DNA from: DASVXQ01 sp046727955
Lineage (GTDB): Bacteria > Actinomycetota > CALGFH01
Length of the DNA stretch: 16,524 bases
Assembly (NCBI GenBank): GCA_046727955.1
Contig: JBKPDO010000293.1
Location: 1-16,524, forward strand
Reading direction: 5' to 3'
In this document: piece by piece, positions 1 through 6,694 of the stretch
Layout of the letters: each line of letters starts with the position of its first letter
Numbering within the stretch: the stretch's first letter is position 1
The notes under the pieces: generated by a model
Seen by the model: the letters and a program-made list of their open reading frames with translations, nothing else
What the model was told of the DNA's origin: nothing
The model's database searches: none
Position numbers and translations under genes: made by a program

Positions 1-110
1 TGTTACTTGGGGGGGGGTCCCCCCCCCCCCCCGGGCGGGCGCTGCGCGCGCGGGGCAGATATATCCTTGGGGGGGGAGCTCCCACCCCCCACGGCCCCCC
101 AAGAGCGACT
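1..110. repeat. G/C homopolymer palindromes upstream of first gene
   Basis: Two similar G-tract/C-tract units lie about 60 bp apart. The first runs from CTTGG at 6 through nine Gs, a T and fourteen Cs (19-32). The second is CTTGGGGGG at 66-74 pairing perfectly with CCCCCCAAG at 95-103. The GGGGGAGCT core near 72-80 recurs at about 1905-1914 and 1999-2007 in this window, so the element may belong to the same intergenic repeat family. Homopolymers this long at the very edge of the window could also be inaccurate in length. Confidence 0.5.
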
Positions 111-179
111 GTGCCATGGTTTCGGTGGTTGGTTCGGTCTCCGCTCTGGCCTCAGGGCCGGCGAGTCGGGTCCTCGGGT

Positions 180-185
180 TAGACT
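180..185 (+). promoter_or_regulatory. -10 box of a probable leaderless promoter
   Basis: TAGACT lies 7 nt before the ATG at 193, and no Shine-Dalgarno sequence is seen between them. This spacing puts the transcript start at or next to the start codon, as in actinobacterial leaderless genes. The identical hexamer sits 8 nt before the PadR start at 2835. No convincing -35 box is visible. Confidence 0.4.
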
Positions 186-192
186 CGGGCGC

Positions 193-1008
193 ATGAGTGT
201 GACGTGCCGGACCTGCGGGGTGCAGTACGCCGCTGGCGAGACGCCGCCCGAGCGCTGCGCCATCTGCGAGGACGAGCGGCAGTACGTCGGCTGGCAGGGG
301 CAGCAGTGGACCACCCTGGGCGAGCTGCGGGCGGAGGGCTTCCGCAGCGACGTGCGCGAGCTGGAGCCCGGCCTGCTCGGCATCGGCACCACCCCGTCGC
401 TCGCCATCGGGCAGCGGGCCCTGCTGGTCCAGAGCGAGGACGGCAACGTCCTCTGGGACTGCTCAGGCTACCTCGACCAGGAGGCGATCGACCGGGTCCG
501 TGAGGTCGGCGGGCTGGCCGCCATCTCCGCCTCCCACCCGCACTTCTACGGCTGCGTGGTGGAGTGGAGCCATGCCTTCGGCACTCCGATCTACCTGCCC
601 CGCGCCGACGCCCAGTGGATCACGCGGCCCGACCCGGCGGTCCGCCTCTGGGAGGACCACGTCGAGCTCGGCGGCGGCGTCACCCTCGTGCAGTGCGGTG
701 GCCACTTCGAGGGCTCGGCCGTCCTGCACTGGGCCGCCGGCGCCGATGGCCGTAGCGCGCTGCTGGTCGGTGACACCGTCCAGGTGGTGCGCGACCGGCG
801 CTTCGTCTCCTTCATGCGCAGCTACCCCAACCTGATCCCGCTGCCCGCCAGCACCGTGACGCGGATCGCCGCGACTCTGGAGCCGCTCAGGTTCGACCGC
901 ATCTACGGCGGCTGGTGGGACCTGGTCGTGGAGGCGGACGGCGCCGACGCGGTCCGCACCTCCGCCCGCCGCTACCTCGCCTGGCTCGAGCGCATGCAGT
1001 CCCCTTAA
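193..1008 (+). CDS. Zinc-ribbon MBL-fold metallo-hydrolase
   Basis: 271 residues. The N-terminus carries a rubredoxin-like zinc ribbon with two CxxC pairs (C5/C8 and C22/C25), followed by a metallo-beta-lactamase-fold domain over roughly residues 35-260. Candidate metal ligands are H115 and H117 in SHPHFYG, H127, H171 in GGHFEG and D194 in LLVGDT. The usual HxHxDH motif is degenerate, and the late His of the fold appears replaced in the YGGWWD stretch, so hydrolase activity is plausible but the substrate cannot be named. The frame stays open upstream to the window edge, but that part runs through G/C homopolymers and reads as low-complexity Gly/Pro, so ATG 193, just before the zinc ribbon and 7 nt after TAGACT, is preferred. 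The gene is convergent with the broken gene that ends at 1088. Confidence 0.85.
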   Translation: MSVTCRTCGVQYAAGETPPERCAICEDERQYVGWQGQQWTTLGELRAEGFRSDVRELEPGLLGIGTTPSLAIGQRALLVQSEDGNVLWDCSGYLDQEAIDRVREVGGLAAISASHPHFYGCVVEWSHAFGTPIYLPRADAQWITRPDPAVRLWEDHVELGGGVTLVQCGGHFEGSAVLHWAAGADGRSALLVGDTVQVVRDRRFVSFMRSYPNLIPLPASTVTRIAATLEPLRFDRIYGGWWDLVVEADGADAVRTSARRYLAWLERMQSP

Positions 1009-1087
1009 GAGCCGGGATCGCGCAGGAACGTCGAGCGGAGTCTCGGTCCCCTGAGCCCTTCGAAGGACCCGAAGCCGGGGCGGCCGT

Positions 1088-1740
1088 CTATTGCCAGAAG
1101 GTGATCCGCTTGTGGTAGAGGTCCGGCGCGCGGACGCCGAGGAGGCGCGGGCTGACGCAGAGGAAGTGCGCGACGGCCTGGGTGAGCTGGCCGACGAACT
1201 CGTCAGAGGGGGACAGCACGAGCGGCGTCCAGCGGATGGTCACGCTGCGGATGTCGTGTAGCCGCGGCCAGGGAACCGGGGCGACCCGGAGCTTGACGTA
1301 GTGCTGCGGTCTGGCGACGCGGATGAGCGTCGGCGGGTGCATGCCGCCCTCGTCGATGACCCGCCCGAGCGGCCGTTGCCGCCGGACGTCCCGCATGGTG
1401 GTGGAGAAGCGTCGCCGCATGGCCTTGTGCGCCTCGGCATGGCCTTGTGCGCCTCGTACTGCTCCGCCTTGGTCAGCTCCTTGACGTGCATGAACGCCTG
1501 CGTGGTGAAATAGCGGAGGCGCCGGTGCCTGGCGTACCCGAGGGCGCCGGCGGTCAGGACCAGGAGCCAGACCGTGGTCGTCCCCCCGAGCTGCCGCATG
1601 GCGGCGACGAGGGCGAGGGCCAGGAGGATGGCGACCGCGACAAGGGCTCCCACCACCAGTGTGGGACTGGAACGCCAGTCGCGTGGCCCGCTGGGCCGCG
1701 GTTCGGGCAGCGGCTCGGTCGGCTGGGGCTCGAGGGCCAT
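1088..1740 (-). pseudogene. Two-TM protein of unknown function, frameshifted by tandem duplication
   Basis: The gene starts at ATG 1740, preceded by GGAG about 10 nt upstream. It encodes a Pro-rich cytoplasmic start, two hydrophobic segments (about residues 28-46 and 54-66) and a soluble C-terminal part. As written it stops at 1240 after 166 residues, with a Ser/Arg/Gly-rich tail typical of a wrong frame. The natural continuation (RRRFSTTMRDVRRQRP to RITFWQ, stop at 1088) is in another frame. The switch falls exactly at a 20-bp direct duplication (1417-1456). Removing one copy restores a 633-nt frame of 210 residues reading YEAHKAMRRRFSTTM across the join. I do not recognise the family. Recent inactivation, a reversible slip or an assembly error are all possible. 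Confidence 0.75.
1417..1456. repeat. Exact 20-bp tandem duplication inside a gene
   Basis: GCATGGCCTTGTGCGCCTCG occurs at 1417-1436 and again at 1437-1456 without a mismatch. The extra 20 bases are not a multiple of three and shift the minus-strand gene 1740-1088 out of frame. Perfect identity suggests either a very recent event or a sequence or assembly artefact. Confidence 0.95.
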
Positions 1741-1830
1741 TCAGGTTCATCTCCAGCTGGTATGGAGGTCTCGCTCAACCCGCACCGTCGCATACTACTC
1801 GAGGTGCTGTAAACCCCTGATCCGGCCGAG

Positions 1831-2013
1831 GCACGACGAACCTGCCCGATCGCGGTGCTGACCCACAACCCGGGGATCACGTCGAGGTACCGATGGGGGG
1901 GCTCGGGGGGAGCTGTCTCGGCACGGCGACCCTGCCCGATCGCGGTGCTGACCCACAACCCAGGGATCACGTCGAGGTGCCCGATGGGGGGGTTTCGGGG
2001 GGGAGCTGCCTCG
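1831..2013. repeat. Two-copy tandem intergenic repeat, about 90 bp each
   Basis: Copy 1 (1831-1920) and copy 2 (1921-about 2013) start with GCACG and share CCTGCCCGATCGCGGTGCTG, then ACCCACAACCC, a GGGATCACGTCGAGGT stretch, GATGGGGGGG and GGGGGGAGCTG. They differ by a few substitutions and short insertions in the G tracts. The repeats fill most of the gap between the VOC gene stop at 2042 and the start at 1740. There is no spacer between the copies and no coding signal apart from a chance open frame running through. Copy 2 ends inside the perfect hairpin at 1994-2027. Confidence 0.85.
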
Positions 2014-2027
2014 GGCTCCCCCCCGAA
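1994..2027 (-). terminator. Perfect 13-bp hairpin downstream of the PadR/VOC operon
   Basis: TTCGGGGGGGAGC (1994-2006) pairs perfectly with GCTCCCCCCCGAA (2015-2027) around an 8-nt loop. On the minus strand the hairpin begins 14 nt after the VOC stop codon at 2042. There is no U tract, which is common for terminators of high-GC actinobacteria. The G-rich arm belongs to the intergenic repeat, so the hairpin may be part of a mobile REP-like element that also terminates transcription. Confidence 0.65.
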
Positions 2028-2041
2028 TGCAACCAGGCCCA

Positions 2042-2485
2042 CTAGACGTCTGGCGGGGTGCGACGGGCGATGTCGTCGGGAGTGAGTTCCTCGCGGGCGG
2101 TCGACAGCGCCCAGCGGTGGCCGAACGGGTCGCGCACGATGCCGTAGCGCTCGCCGAAGAACATCTCCCGCACCGGCATCTCGACCTCGGCGCCGGCCTC
2201 CACTGCTTGCCGAAACGTCGTGTCCGGGTCGTCGACCTCCAGCAGCAGCAGCACCGGGCTGCCGCCAATGGTCGGCGGTGCCAGCGCGTTCAGCGTCGGC
2301 GTCTCCTCGCTGAGCAGCAGCCGGCCGGCACCCATCGCCAGCTCGACGAACAGGACCCTGCCGTCGGGCAGCCGTGTGCGCAGCAGCTCGGCGGCGCCGA
2401 AGGCGGTGCGGTAGAAGGCCACCGCGCCGTCGGCGTCGCGGACGAACAGGTGCGGCGTGAGGCCGCGGGGGCGCTGACCGGTCAT
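2042..2485 (-). CDS. VOC family (glyoxalase/PhnB-like) protein
   Basis: 147 residues, one full VOC unit with two beta-alpha-beta-beta-beta modules. Recognisable parts are LTPHLFVRDADGAVAFYRTAFGA at the N-terminus, LLLEVDDPDTTFRQAVEAGAE in the middle and the closing FFGERYGIVRDPFGHRWAL, the pattern of PhnB-like members of the glyoxalase/bleomycin-resistance superfamily. The substrate cannot be inferred. ATG 2485 overlaps the stop of the upstream PadR gene in an ATGA, so translation is probably coupled and the two genes form one operon. PadR-VOC pairing is a common arrangement in which the regulator controls its neighbour. Confidence 0.9.
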   Translation of the reverse strand: MTGQRPRGLTPHLFVRDADGAVAFYRTAFGAAELLRTRLPDGRVLFVELAMGAGRLLLSEETPTLNALAPPTIGGSPVLLLLEVDDPDTTFRQAVEAGAEVEMPVREMFFGERYGIVRDPFGHRWALSTAREELTPDDIARRTPPDV

Positions 2486-2835
2486 GTGCTCTCCTTGGTG
2501 GGCAACAGGCCGGCTTCCGTGGCGGCGGCCACCATGCGCTGGAGCAGGGCGGCCTCGTCCTTGGCGGCCTGCCGGCCAAGCGGGGTGAGCCGGTAGTAGC
2601 GGCGACGGGCGTCGTGGGGCGCGGCCGGGTCGCCGCCGTGGGTCTCCTCGACGAGCCCATCGGCCAGCAGCCGGCCGATGGTGCGGTACAGCGTGCCCGG
2701 GCCCAGCCGCACTGTGCCGGCGGTGACCTGCTCGACGAAGCGCATCACCGCATAGCCGTGTGCCTCCCCGGCGGCCAGGGCCAGCAGCACCTGGAAGGCG
2801 GCCGGGGTGAGCGGCGGCGCCGAGTTGACAGTCAT
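2482..2835 (-). CDS. PadR family transcriptional regulator
   Basis: 117 residues. The winged-helix domain covers about residues 9-80, with LTPAAFQVLLALAAGEAHGYAV and LGPGTLYRTIGRLLADGLVE, the standard PadR signature, followed by the wing DARRRYYRLTPLGRQAA and a short C-terminal helix for dimerisation. PadR proteins are dimeric repressors that usually sense small molecules and bind their own promoters. ATG 2835 is preceded 8 nt upstream by TAGACT and no Shine-Dalgarno, so the mRNA is probably leaderless. It is co-transcribed with the VOC gene through an ATGA overlap and divergent from a second VOC gene at 2908, which it may also control. Confidence 0.92.
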   Translation of the reverse strand: MTVNSAPPLTPAAFQVLLALAAGEAHGYAVMRFVEQVTAGTVRLGPGTLYRTIGRLLADGLVEETHGGDPAAPHDARRRYYRLTPLGRQAAKDEAALLQRMVAAATEAGLLPTKEST

Positions 2836-2843
2836 GATCCGCC

Positions 2844-2884
2844 AGTCTACTATCCGATCAGATTACATCCGATCTGGATATAAC
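2844..2884. promoter_or_regulatory. Divergent promoter region with paired ATCCGATC boxes (candidate PadR operator)
   Basis: The 8-mer ATCCGATC occurs at 2852-2859 and 2867-2874, 15 bp apart. On the minus strand TAGACT (2849-2844) is the likely -10 of padR, so one box overlaps its probable -35 position and the other lies between -35 and -10, as expected for autorepression. On the plus strand TATAAC (2879-2884) is a weak -10 candidate for the VOC gene at 2908. AGAT at 2860-2863 and ATCT at 2872-2875 form a short inverted repeat across the second box. That this is the operator is inferred from position. Confidence 0.4.
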
Positions 2885-2907
2885 CAGAGGGAGAGCAGCG
2901 GAAGGGG

Positions 2908-3297
2908 ATGGTCGCGGTGGTCGGTGGCGTCACCAAAGTGGTCGTCGAGGTCGAGGATCAGGATCGGGCCAAGCGGTTCTGGACCGAGAAGATGGGGTTC
3001 GAGCTGGTCCAGGACACCCCGTACGGGGAGGAGCGGTGGCTGGAGGTGCGCACGCCCGACGGGGCCGTGGTCCTGGTCCTGGACGTCCGCCGGGGGGAGC
3101 GGCCGACCGCGCCGGATCCGAGCCTGCCGACCTCCAACGTGATGTTCTACGCCGAGGACCTGCAGCAGACCTACAAGGAGCTGGCCGCCCGCGGGGTGGG
3201 GTTCCCCCAGCCGCCCGTCCAGCAGCCGTTCGGCTGGTGGTCGCTGTTCCAGGACTCCGAGGGCACCCGCTTCGCCCTGGTCCCCCGCGGCCAGTGA
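2908..3297 (+). CDS. VOC family (glyoxalase-like) protein
   Basis: 129 residues, a complete VOC domain: VTKVVVEVEDQDRAKRFWTE at the N-terminus, LEVRTPDGAVVLVLDV, then a second half with NVMFYAEDLQQTYKELAARGV and FQDSEGTRFALVPR. The second-half pattern resembles the glyoxalase/bleomycin-resistance family, with an acidic residue in the final strand region. The substrate is unknown. The purine-rich run GGAAGGGG directly before ATG 2908, with GAGGGAGAG further upstream, supplies the ribosome binding site. It is divergent from padR over a 72-nt region and differs clearly in sequence from the VOC protein at 2042-2485. Confidence 0.9.
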   Translation: MVAVVGGVTKVVVEVEDQDRAKRFWTEKMGFELVQDTPYGEERWLEVRTPDGAVVLVLDVRRGERPTAPDPSLPTSNVMFYAEDLQQTYKELAARGVGFPQPPVQQPFGWWSLFQDSEGTRFALVPRGQ

Positions 3298-3376
3298 GAA
3301 GCAGTAAGAAGAGCGAAGACTGAGCGCGGTGGCGGCGACGGTGTGGTGATAGCTTGCAGGAGGGAGGTGATGCCAG

Positions 3377-3910
3377 ATGACACGCGCGCTCATAGTGATG
3401 GACATGCTGAACGACTTTGTCACGGGGAAGATCGCGAACCCTCGATCGGAGAGGATCATCCCGAACATCGCGAACCTCCTCGGCATGGCACGGCGCGAGG
3501 ACGACTGGCTGGTGGTCTACGCCAACGACGCCCACCTGCCGACGGACTTCGAGCTCAAGGTCTGGGGCGAGCACGCCATGGCCGGCACGGAGGGAGCGGC
3601 GATCATTCCGGAGCTGGTCGCCGCCGATGGGGACTTCGTGCTCCCCAAGCGCTTCTACTCCTCGTTCCACGAGACAGGCCTAGACCCCCTGCTGCGGCAG
3701 TACGACGTTGACACCATCGTGCTGGCCGGGCAGCACACCCACATCTGCGCACGCCACACCACGGCCGACGCCTTCTATCTGGGCTACGAGGTCATCGTGC
3801 CCCGGGACGCGGTGGAGGCCTTCTCCGAGGAGGACCACGAGACCGGCCTCAAGTACCTCGAAGGGATCTACAGAGCGGAGCTCCCATACACGCGAGAGCT
3901 GGTCGGGTAG
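3377..3910 (+). CDS. Isochorismatase-like cysteine hydrolase
   Basis: 177 residues, the normal size for the isochorismatase/nicotinamidase superfamily. The catalytic triad is visible: D9 in ALIVMDMLNDF, K91 in LPKRFYSSF and C124 in GQHTHICARHT, which is the position of the nucleophile after the non-proline cis-peptide. These enzymes hydrolyse amides or vinyl ethers such as nicotinamide, N-carbamoyl compounds or isochorismate; the sequence alone does not decide which. The ATG at 3377 has a very strong ribosome binding site, AGGAGGGAGGTGA, at 3358-3370. It appears to be a single-gene unit, convergent with the mod operon. Confidence 0.92.
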   Translation: MTRALIVMDMLNDFVTGKIANPRSERIIPNIANLLGMARREDDWLVVYANDAHLPTDFELKVWGEHAMAGTEGAAIIPELVAADGDFVLPKRFYSSFHETGLDPLLRQYDVDTIVLAGQHTHICARHTTADAFYLGYEVIVPRDAVEAFSEEDHETGLKYLEGIYRAELPYTRELVG

Positions 3911-4016
3911 GGTCGCGGATCTCGACAGCGTTGGGACTTCGTGGTCTGCTACCACATCCTCGGCCCGGGCACGTGGTCACGATCTCGCCTGGGTGGCATG
4001 GTTGATCCTCGGTCGG

Positions 4017-5069
4017 TCAGGCAGGGTAGACGGTGACTTCCGTGGCCTTGACCGCGGCCCAGACGGGGCCGCCGTCGCCAAGGCGCAGCTCGGCGGCGGC
4101 GGCCGGGGTCACCTCGGCGACGATCGGGACGGTGCCGCTGACGCGCACGCGGACCCGGTCGCCGGCGGCCTCGAGGGCCTCGGCGGTGCCGCCCCAGACG
4201 TTGCGGGGCGTGCCTTCTGGGGCGCGGCGGTGCAGCGCGACCGCGTGCGGGTGGACCGCGGCGAACACCTCGCCGTGATGGTCGTCAGCGGCGACCAGCG
4301 TGGCGCCGCTAGTGAGCTGGATGGTGTGGCCGGCGGCCTGGCCGCGGAACAGGTTCACGCCGACCAGCTCGGCGACGTAGCGGGAGCGCGGCTGGGCACT
4401 GACCTGGGCGGGGGTGCCGGTCTGGGTGATGCGCCCGTGCTCGAGGACCACCAGCCGGTCGGCCAGGGTCATGGCCTCCAGCGGATCGTGGGTGACCAGC
4501 AGGCGGGTGCCGTCGAAGGAGGCGAGGTGGCGGCGCAGCTCGCGGCGCAGCTCGCTACGGGTGGCGGCGTCCAGCGCGGCAAGTGGCTCGTCCAGCAGCA
4601 GCAGCCGCGGGTCGCCGGCCATGGCCCGGGCCAGGGCGACCCGCTGGGCCTGCCCGCCGGACAGTGCATGCGGGCGGGACCTGGCGTGGTCGGCCAGGCC
4701 GACCCGCTCCAGCCAGGCGGCGGCCAGGCGGCGGGCCTCGGCGCGGGGCACGCCGCGGGCGCGGAGCCCGAAGGCAACGTTCTCCAAGGCCGACAGGTGC
4801 GGAAACAGCAGATAGTCCTGGAACACGAAGCCGATCGGGCGCCGCTCGGTCGGCACCCGCACGCCCGCGGCGGTGTCCTCGAGGACCACGCCGTCGAGCA
4901 CGACCCGGCCGCCGTCCGGGCCGACCAGCCCGGCGAGCGCGCGTAGCAGGGTAGTCTTGCCGGCGCCGTTGGGGCCCAGCAGCACGACCAGCTCGCCGGT
5001 GCCGACCGTTGTGTCCACGTCGAGGTGGAGGTGGCCGAGCGTGAGCTGGACGCGGGCCTGGAGACTCAT
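4017..5069 (-). CDS. modC: Molybdate ABC transporter ATP-binding protein ModC
   Basis: 350 residues. The ABC domain has Walker A GPNGAGKT at 32-39, Q-loop Q84 in FVFQDYLLFPH, signature LSGGQ at 136-140, Walker B LLLLDEP with D160/E161, and the switch His H194. The C-terminal part (about 285-350) is a TOBE/Mop domain that in this family binds oxyanions and tunes transport. Length and architecture match ModC. It is the last gene of the operon and starts 7 nt after the modB stop. A second ATG overlapping that stop is out of frame, so ATG 5069 is used. It powers molybdate import through ModB at the cytoplasmic membrane. Confidence 0.93.
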   Translation of the reverse strand: MSLQARVQLTLGHLHLDVDTTVGTGELVVLLGPNGAGKTTLLRALAGLVGPDGGRVVLDGVVLEDTAAGVRVPTERRPIGFVFQDYLLFPHLSALENVAFGLRARGVPRAEARRLAAAWLERVGLADHARSRPHALSGGQAQRVALARAMAGDPRLLLLDEPLAALDAATRSELRRELRRHLASFDGTRLLVTHDPLEAMTLADRLVVLEHGRITQTGTPAQVSAQPRSRYVAELVGVNLFRGQAAGHTIQLTSGATLVAADDHHGEVFAAVHPHAVALHRRAPEGTPRNVWGGTAEALEAAGDRVRVRVSGTVPIVAEVTPAAAAELRLGDGGPVWAAVKATEVTVYPA

Positions 5070-5076
5070 GCCCGGC

Positions 5077-5901
5077 TCATGCGGTCGGGAACCAGCGGTC
5101 CCGCAGGGCGATCAGCACCGCCAGGGACACCACCAGCAGCACCAGGCTTAGTGCGATCGCGGCCTGCAGGTCGTTCTCCAGGGCGAGGTACACCGCCAGC
5201 GGCATCGTCTGGGTGCTGCCGGGCAGGTTACCGGCAAAGGTGATGGTGGCGCCGAACTCGCCGAGCGCCCGTGCCCAGCACAGCGCGGCGCCGGCGCCGA
5301 GCGAGGGCGCGACCAGCGGCAGGGTCACCCGCCGGAACCGTGTCCAGCGGCCGGCGCCAAGCGTGGCGGCGGCGTCCTCGTAGCGGCGGTCCATCGCCCG
5401 CAGGCCCGCCTCGGTGGTGATGACCAGAAACGGCATGGCCACGAACGCCTCGGCCAGGATCGCGCCGGCGGTGGTGAACGGCAGCGTGATCCCGAAGGCG
5501 CGGTCCAGCCACTGGCCCGCCAGCCCGCGCCGCCCGAACGCCAGCAGCAGCGCCACGCCGCCCACGACCGGGGGAAGCACCATCGGCAGGGTCGTCAGCG
5601 CCCGTACCAGGTTGCGGCCGGGGAACTCGACCCGGGCGAGCAGGAACGCCAATGGCACACCGAGCAGCAGCGAGATGGCGACCGCGCCGAGCGAGCACAC
5701 CAGCGACAGTCGCAACGCCACCCGCACCGGCGGCGCGGCAAGCGCACCGGCCAGGTGCCGCCATGGCGTCTGCTCCAGCAGGCCGAGCAGCGGGATGGTC
5801 AGGAACGCCACCGCAAGCACGGCCGGGACGACGAACCAGCGCGGCGCCCCGGCCGTGGCGGCGGCCGCCCGGCGGCCGTGACGCCGAGCGGTGCCGGTCA
5901 C
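5077..5901 (-). CDS. modB: Molybdate ABC transporter permease ModB
   Basis: 274 residues from GTG 5901, whose GTGA overlaps the modA stop; the frame is open further upstream, but only as a shadow of modA. Hydrophobic segments include about residues 22-42, 62-88, 100-122, 135-155, 190-205 and 238-262. The cytoplasmic EAA-type loop that contacts the ATPase is at 165-185 (EDAAATLGAGRWTRFRRVTLP), and the stretch RALGEFGATITFAGNLPG (201-218) is characteristic of ModB/CysT-type permeases. With ModA and ModC on either side the molybdate assignment is strong, though tungstate cannot be excluded from sequence. Confidence 0.93.
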   Translation of the reverse strand: MTGTARRHGRRAAAATAGAPRWFVVPAVLAVAFLTIPLLGLLEQTPWRHLAGALAAPPVRVALRLSLVCSLGAVAISLLLGVPLAFLLARVEFPGRNLVRALTTLPMVLPPVVGGVALLLAFGRRGLAGQWLDRAFGITLPFTTAGAILAEAFVAMPFLVITTEAGLRAMDRRYEDAAATLGAGRWTRFRRVTLPLVAPSLGAGAALCWARALGEFGATITFAGNLPGSTQTMPLAVYLALENDLQAAIALSLVLLVVSLAVLIALRDRWFPTA

Positions 5902-6677
5902 GAGCTCGGCGGTGGCAGGAAGCCGTAGCTCTTGAGGACCTGCTGGCCCTGGTCGGAGAGGACCAGGGCCATGAACGCCCGCGCCTGCGCCTGGTGCGTG
6001 CTCGCCTTCACGGTCGCGATCGGGTAGGTGGCTGGCACGTTCTGGTCGGCGGGGATGTCGACGCCCTCGACCTTGTCCCCGCCGGCGGTGACGTCGGTGA
6101 CATAGACGACGCCGGCGTCGGCCTCGCCGAGGGAGACCTTGGTGACCACCGCCTTGACGTTGTCTTCCAGCGAGACCGGCTTGACGGTGATGTGCTGGGC
6201 GCCCAGGGCCTGGCGGGCGTACTTGCCGGCCGGCACGTCGGGCGCGGCGAGCACGACCTTGAGGTCGCTGCGGGCCAGGTCCGAGAGCCCCTCGACGCCC
6301 TTGGGGTTGCCCTTGGCGACGACGATCCGCAGCAGGTTGCTGGCGAAGTTCCGCGGGGTGCCGACCAGGTCGGCGACCTTGGTCATGTTGGTGGTGTCGG
6401 CGGAGGCGAGCACGTCGGCGGGGGCGCCCTGCTGGACCTGGGTGGCCAGCGCCTGGCTGCCGGCGAAGTTGAAGGTGACCTTGGTGCCGGCGTTGGCGGC
6501 GGTGAAGTCGCTCCCGAGCTTGTTGAACGCGGCGGTCAGCGACGCGGCCGCGAACACTTTGATCTCGGTTGGCGACCCCGTGTCGCCACCCGACGAGGAG
6601 TTGCCCCCGCCGCAGGCGGCGGCGAGCACCGCCACCGGCAGAACGGCGGCGGCCAAGCGGATCCGGGACCAGACCAT
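5898..6677 (-). CDS. modA: Molybdate-binding lipoprotein ModA
   Basis: 259 residues. A lipoprotein signal peptide ends with VLAAAC, placing the lipidated Cys at 22, followed by a Gly/Ser linker and the binding domain. The domain has typical ModA features: KVFAAASLTAAFNKLGSDF, NFAGSQALATQVQQGAPADV and LASAD, whose serines and backbone amides bind molybdate, and the C-terminal SDQGQQVLKSYGF. ATG 6677 has GAGGAGGG upstream. It begins 17 nt after the regulator stop and overlaps modB by 4 nt. The protein is expected to sit outside the membrane and deliver molybdate to ModBC. Confidence 0.94.
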   Translation of the reverse strand: MVWSRIRLAAAVLPVAVLAAACGGGNSSSGGDTGSPTEIKVFAAASLTAAFNKLGSDFTAANAGTKVTFNFAGSQALATQVQQGAPADVLASADTTNMTKVADLVGTPRNFASNLLRIVVAKGNPKGVEGLSDLARSDLKVVLAAPDVPAGKYARQALGAQHITVKPVSLEDNVKAVVTKVSLGEADAGVVYVTDVTAGGDKVEGVDIPADQNVPATYPIATVKASTHQAQARAFMALVLSDQGQQVLKSYGFLPPPSS

Positions 6678-6694
6678 GGGCCCTCCTCGAGCGT

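Noticed and set aside
7..192. N-terminal extension of the MBL-fold gene to the window edge
   Set aside because: It reads through G/C homopolymers as Gly/Pro low complexity, while ATG 193 sits right before the zinc ribbon and after a -10 box.
1046..1069. Hairpin or palindrome CCTTCGAAGG with GGTCC/GGACC flanks between convergent genes
   Set aside because: The arms are short and mutually exclusive, too weak to call as a terminator.
1831..2013. CRISPR array
   Set aside because: Only two adjacent ~90-bp copies without spacers, and no cas genes; a tandem intergenic repeat fits better.
1554..2660. 368-codon minus-strand frame running through the repeats
   Set aside because: It crosses two well-supported genes in another frame and the repeat region and has no domain signal.
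3911..4016. Possible terminator between the cysteine hydrolase and modC
   Set aside because: Only short imperfect GC-rich pairings are present, with no stem comparable to the other hairpins in the window.
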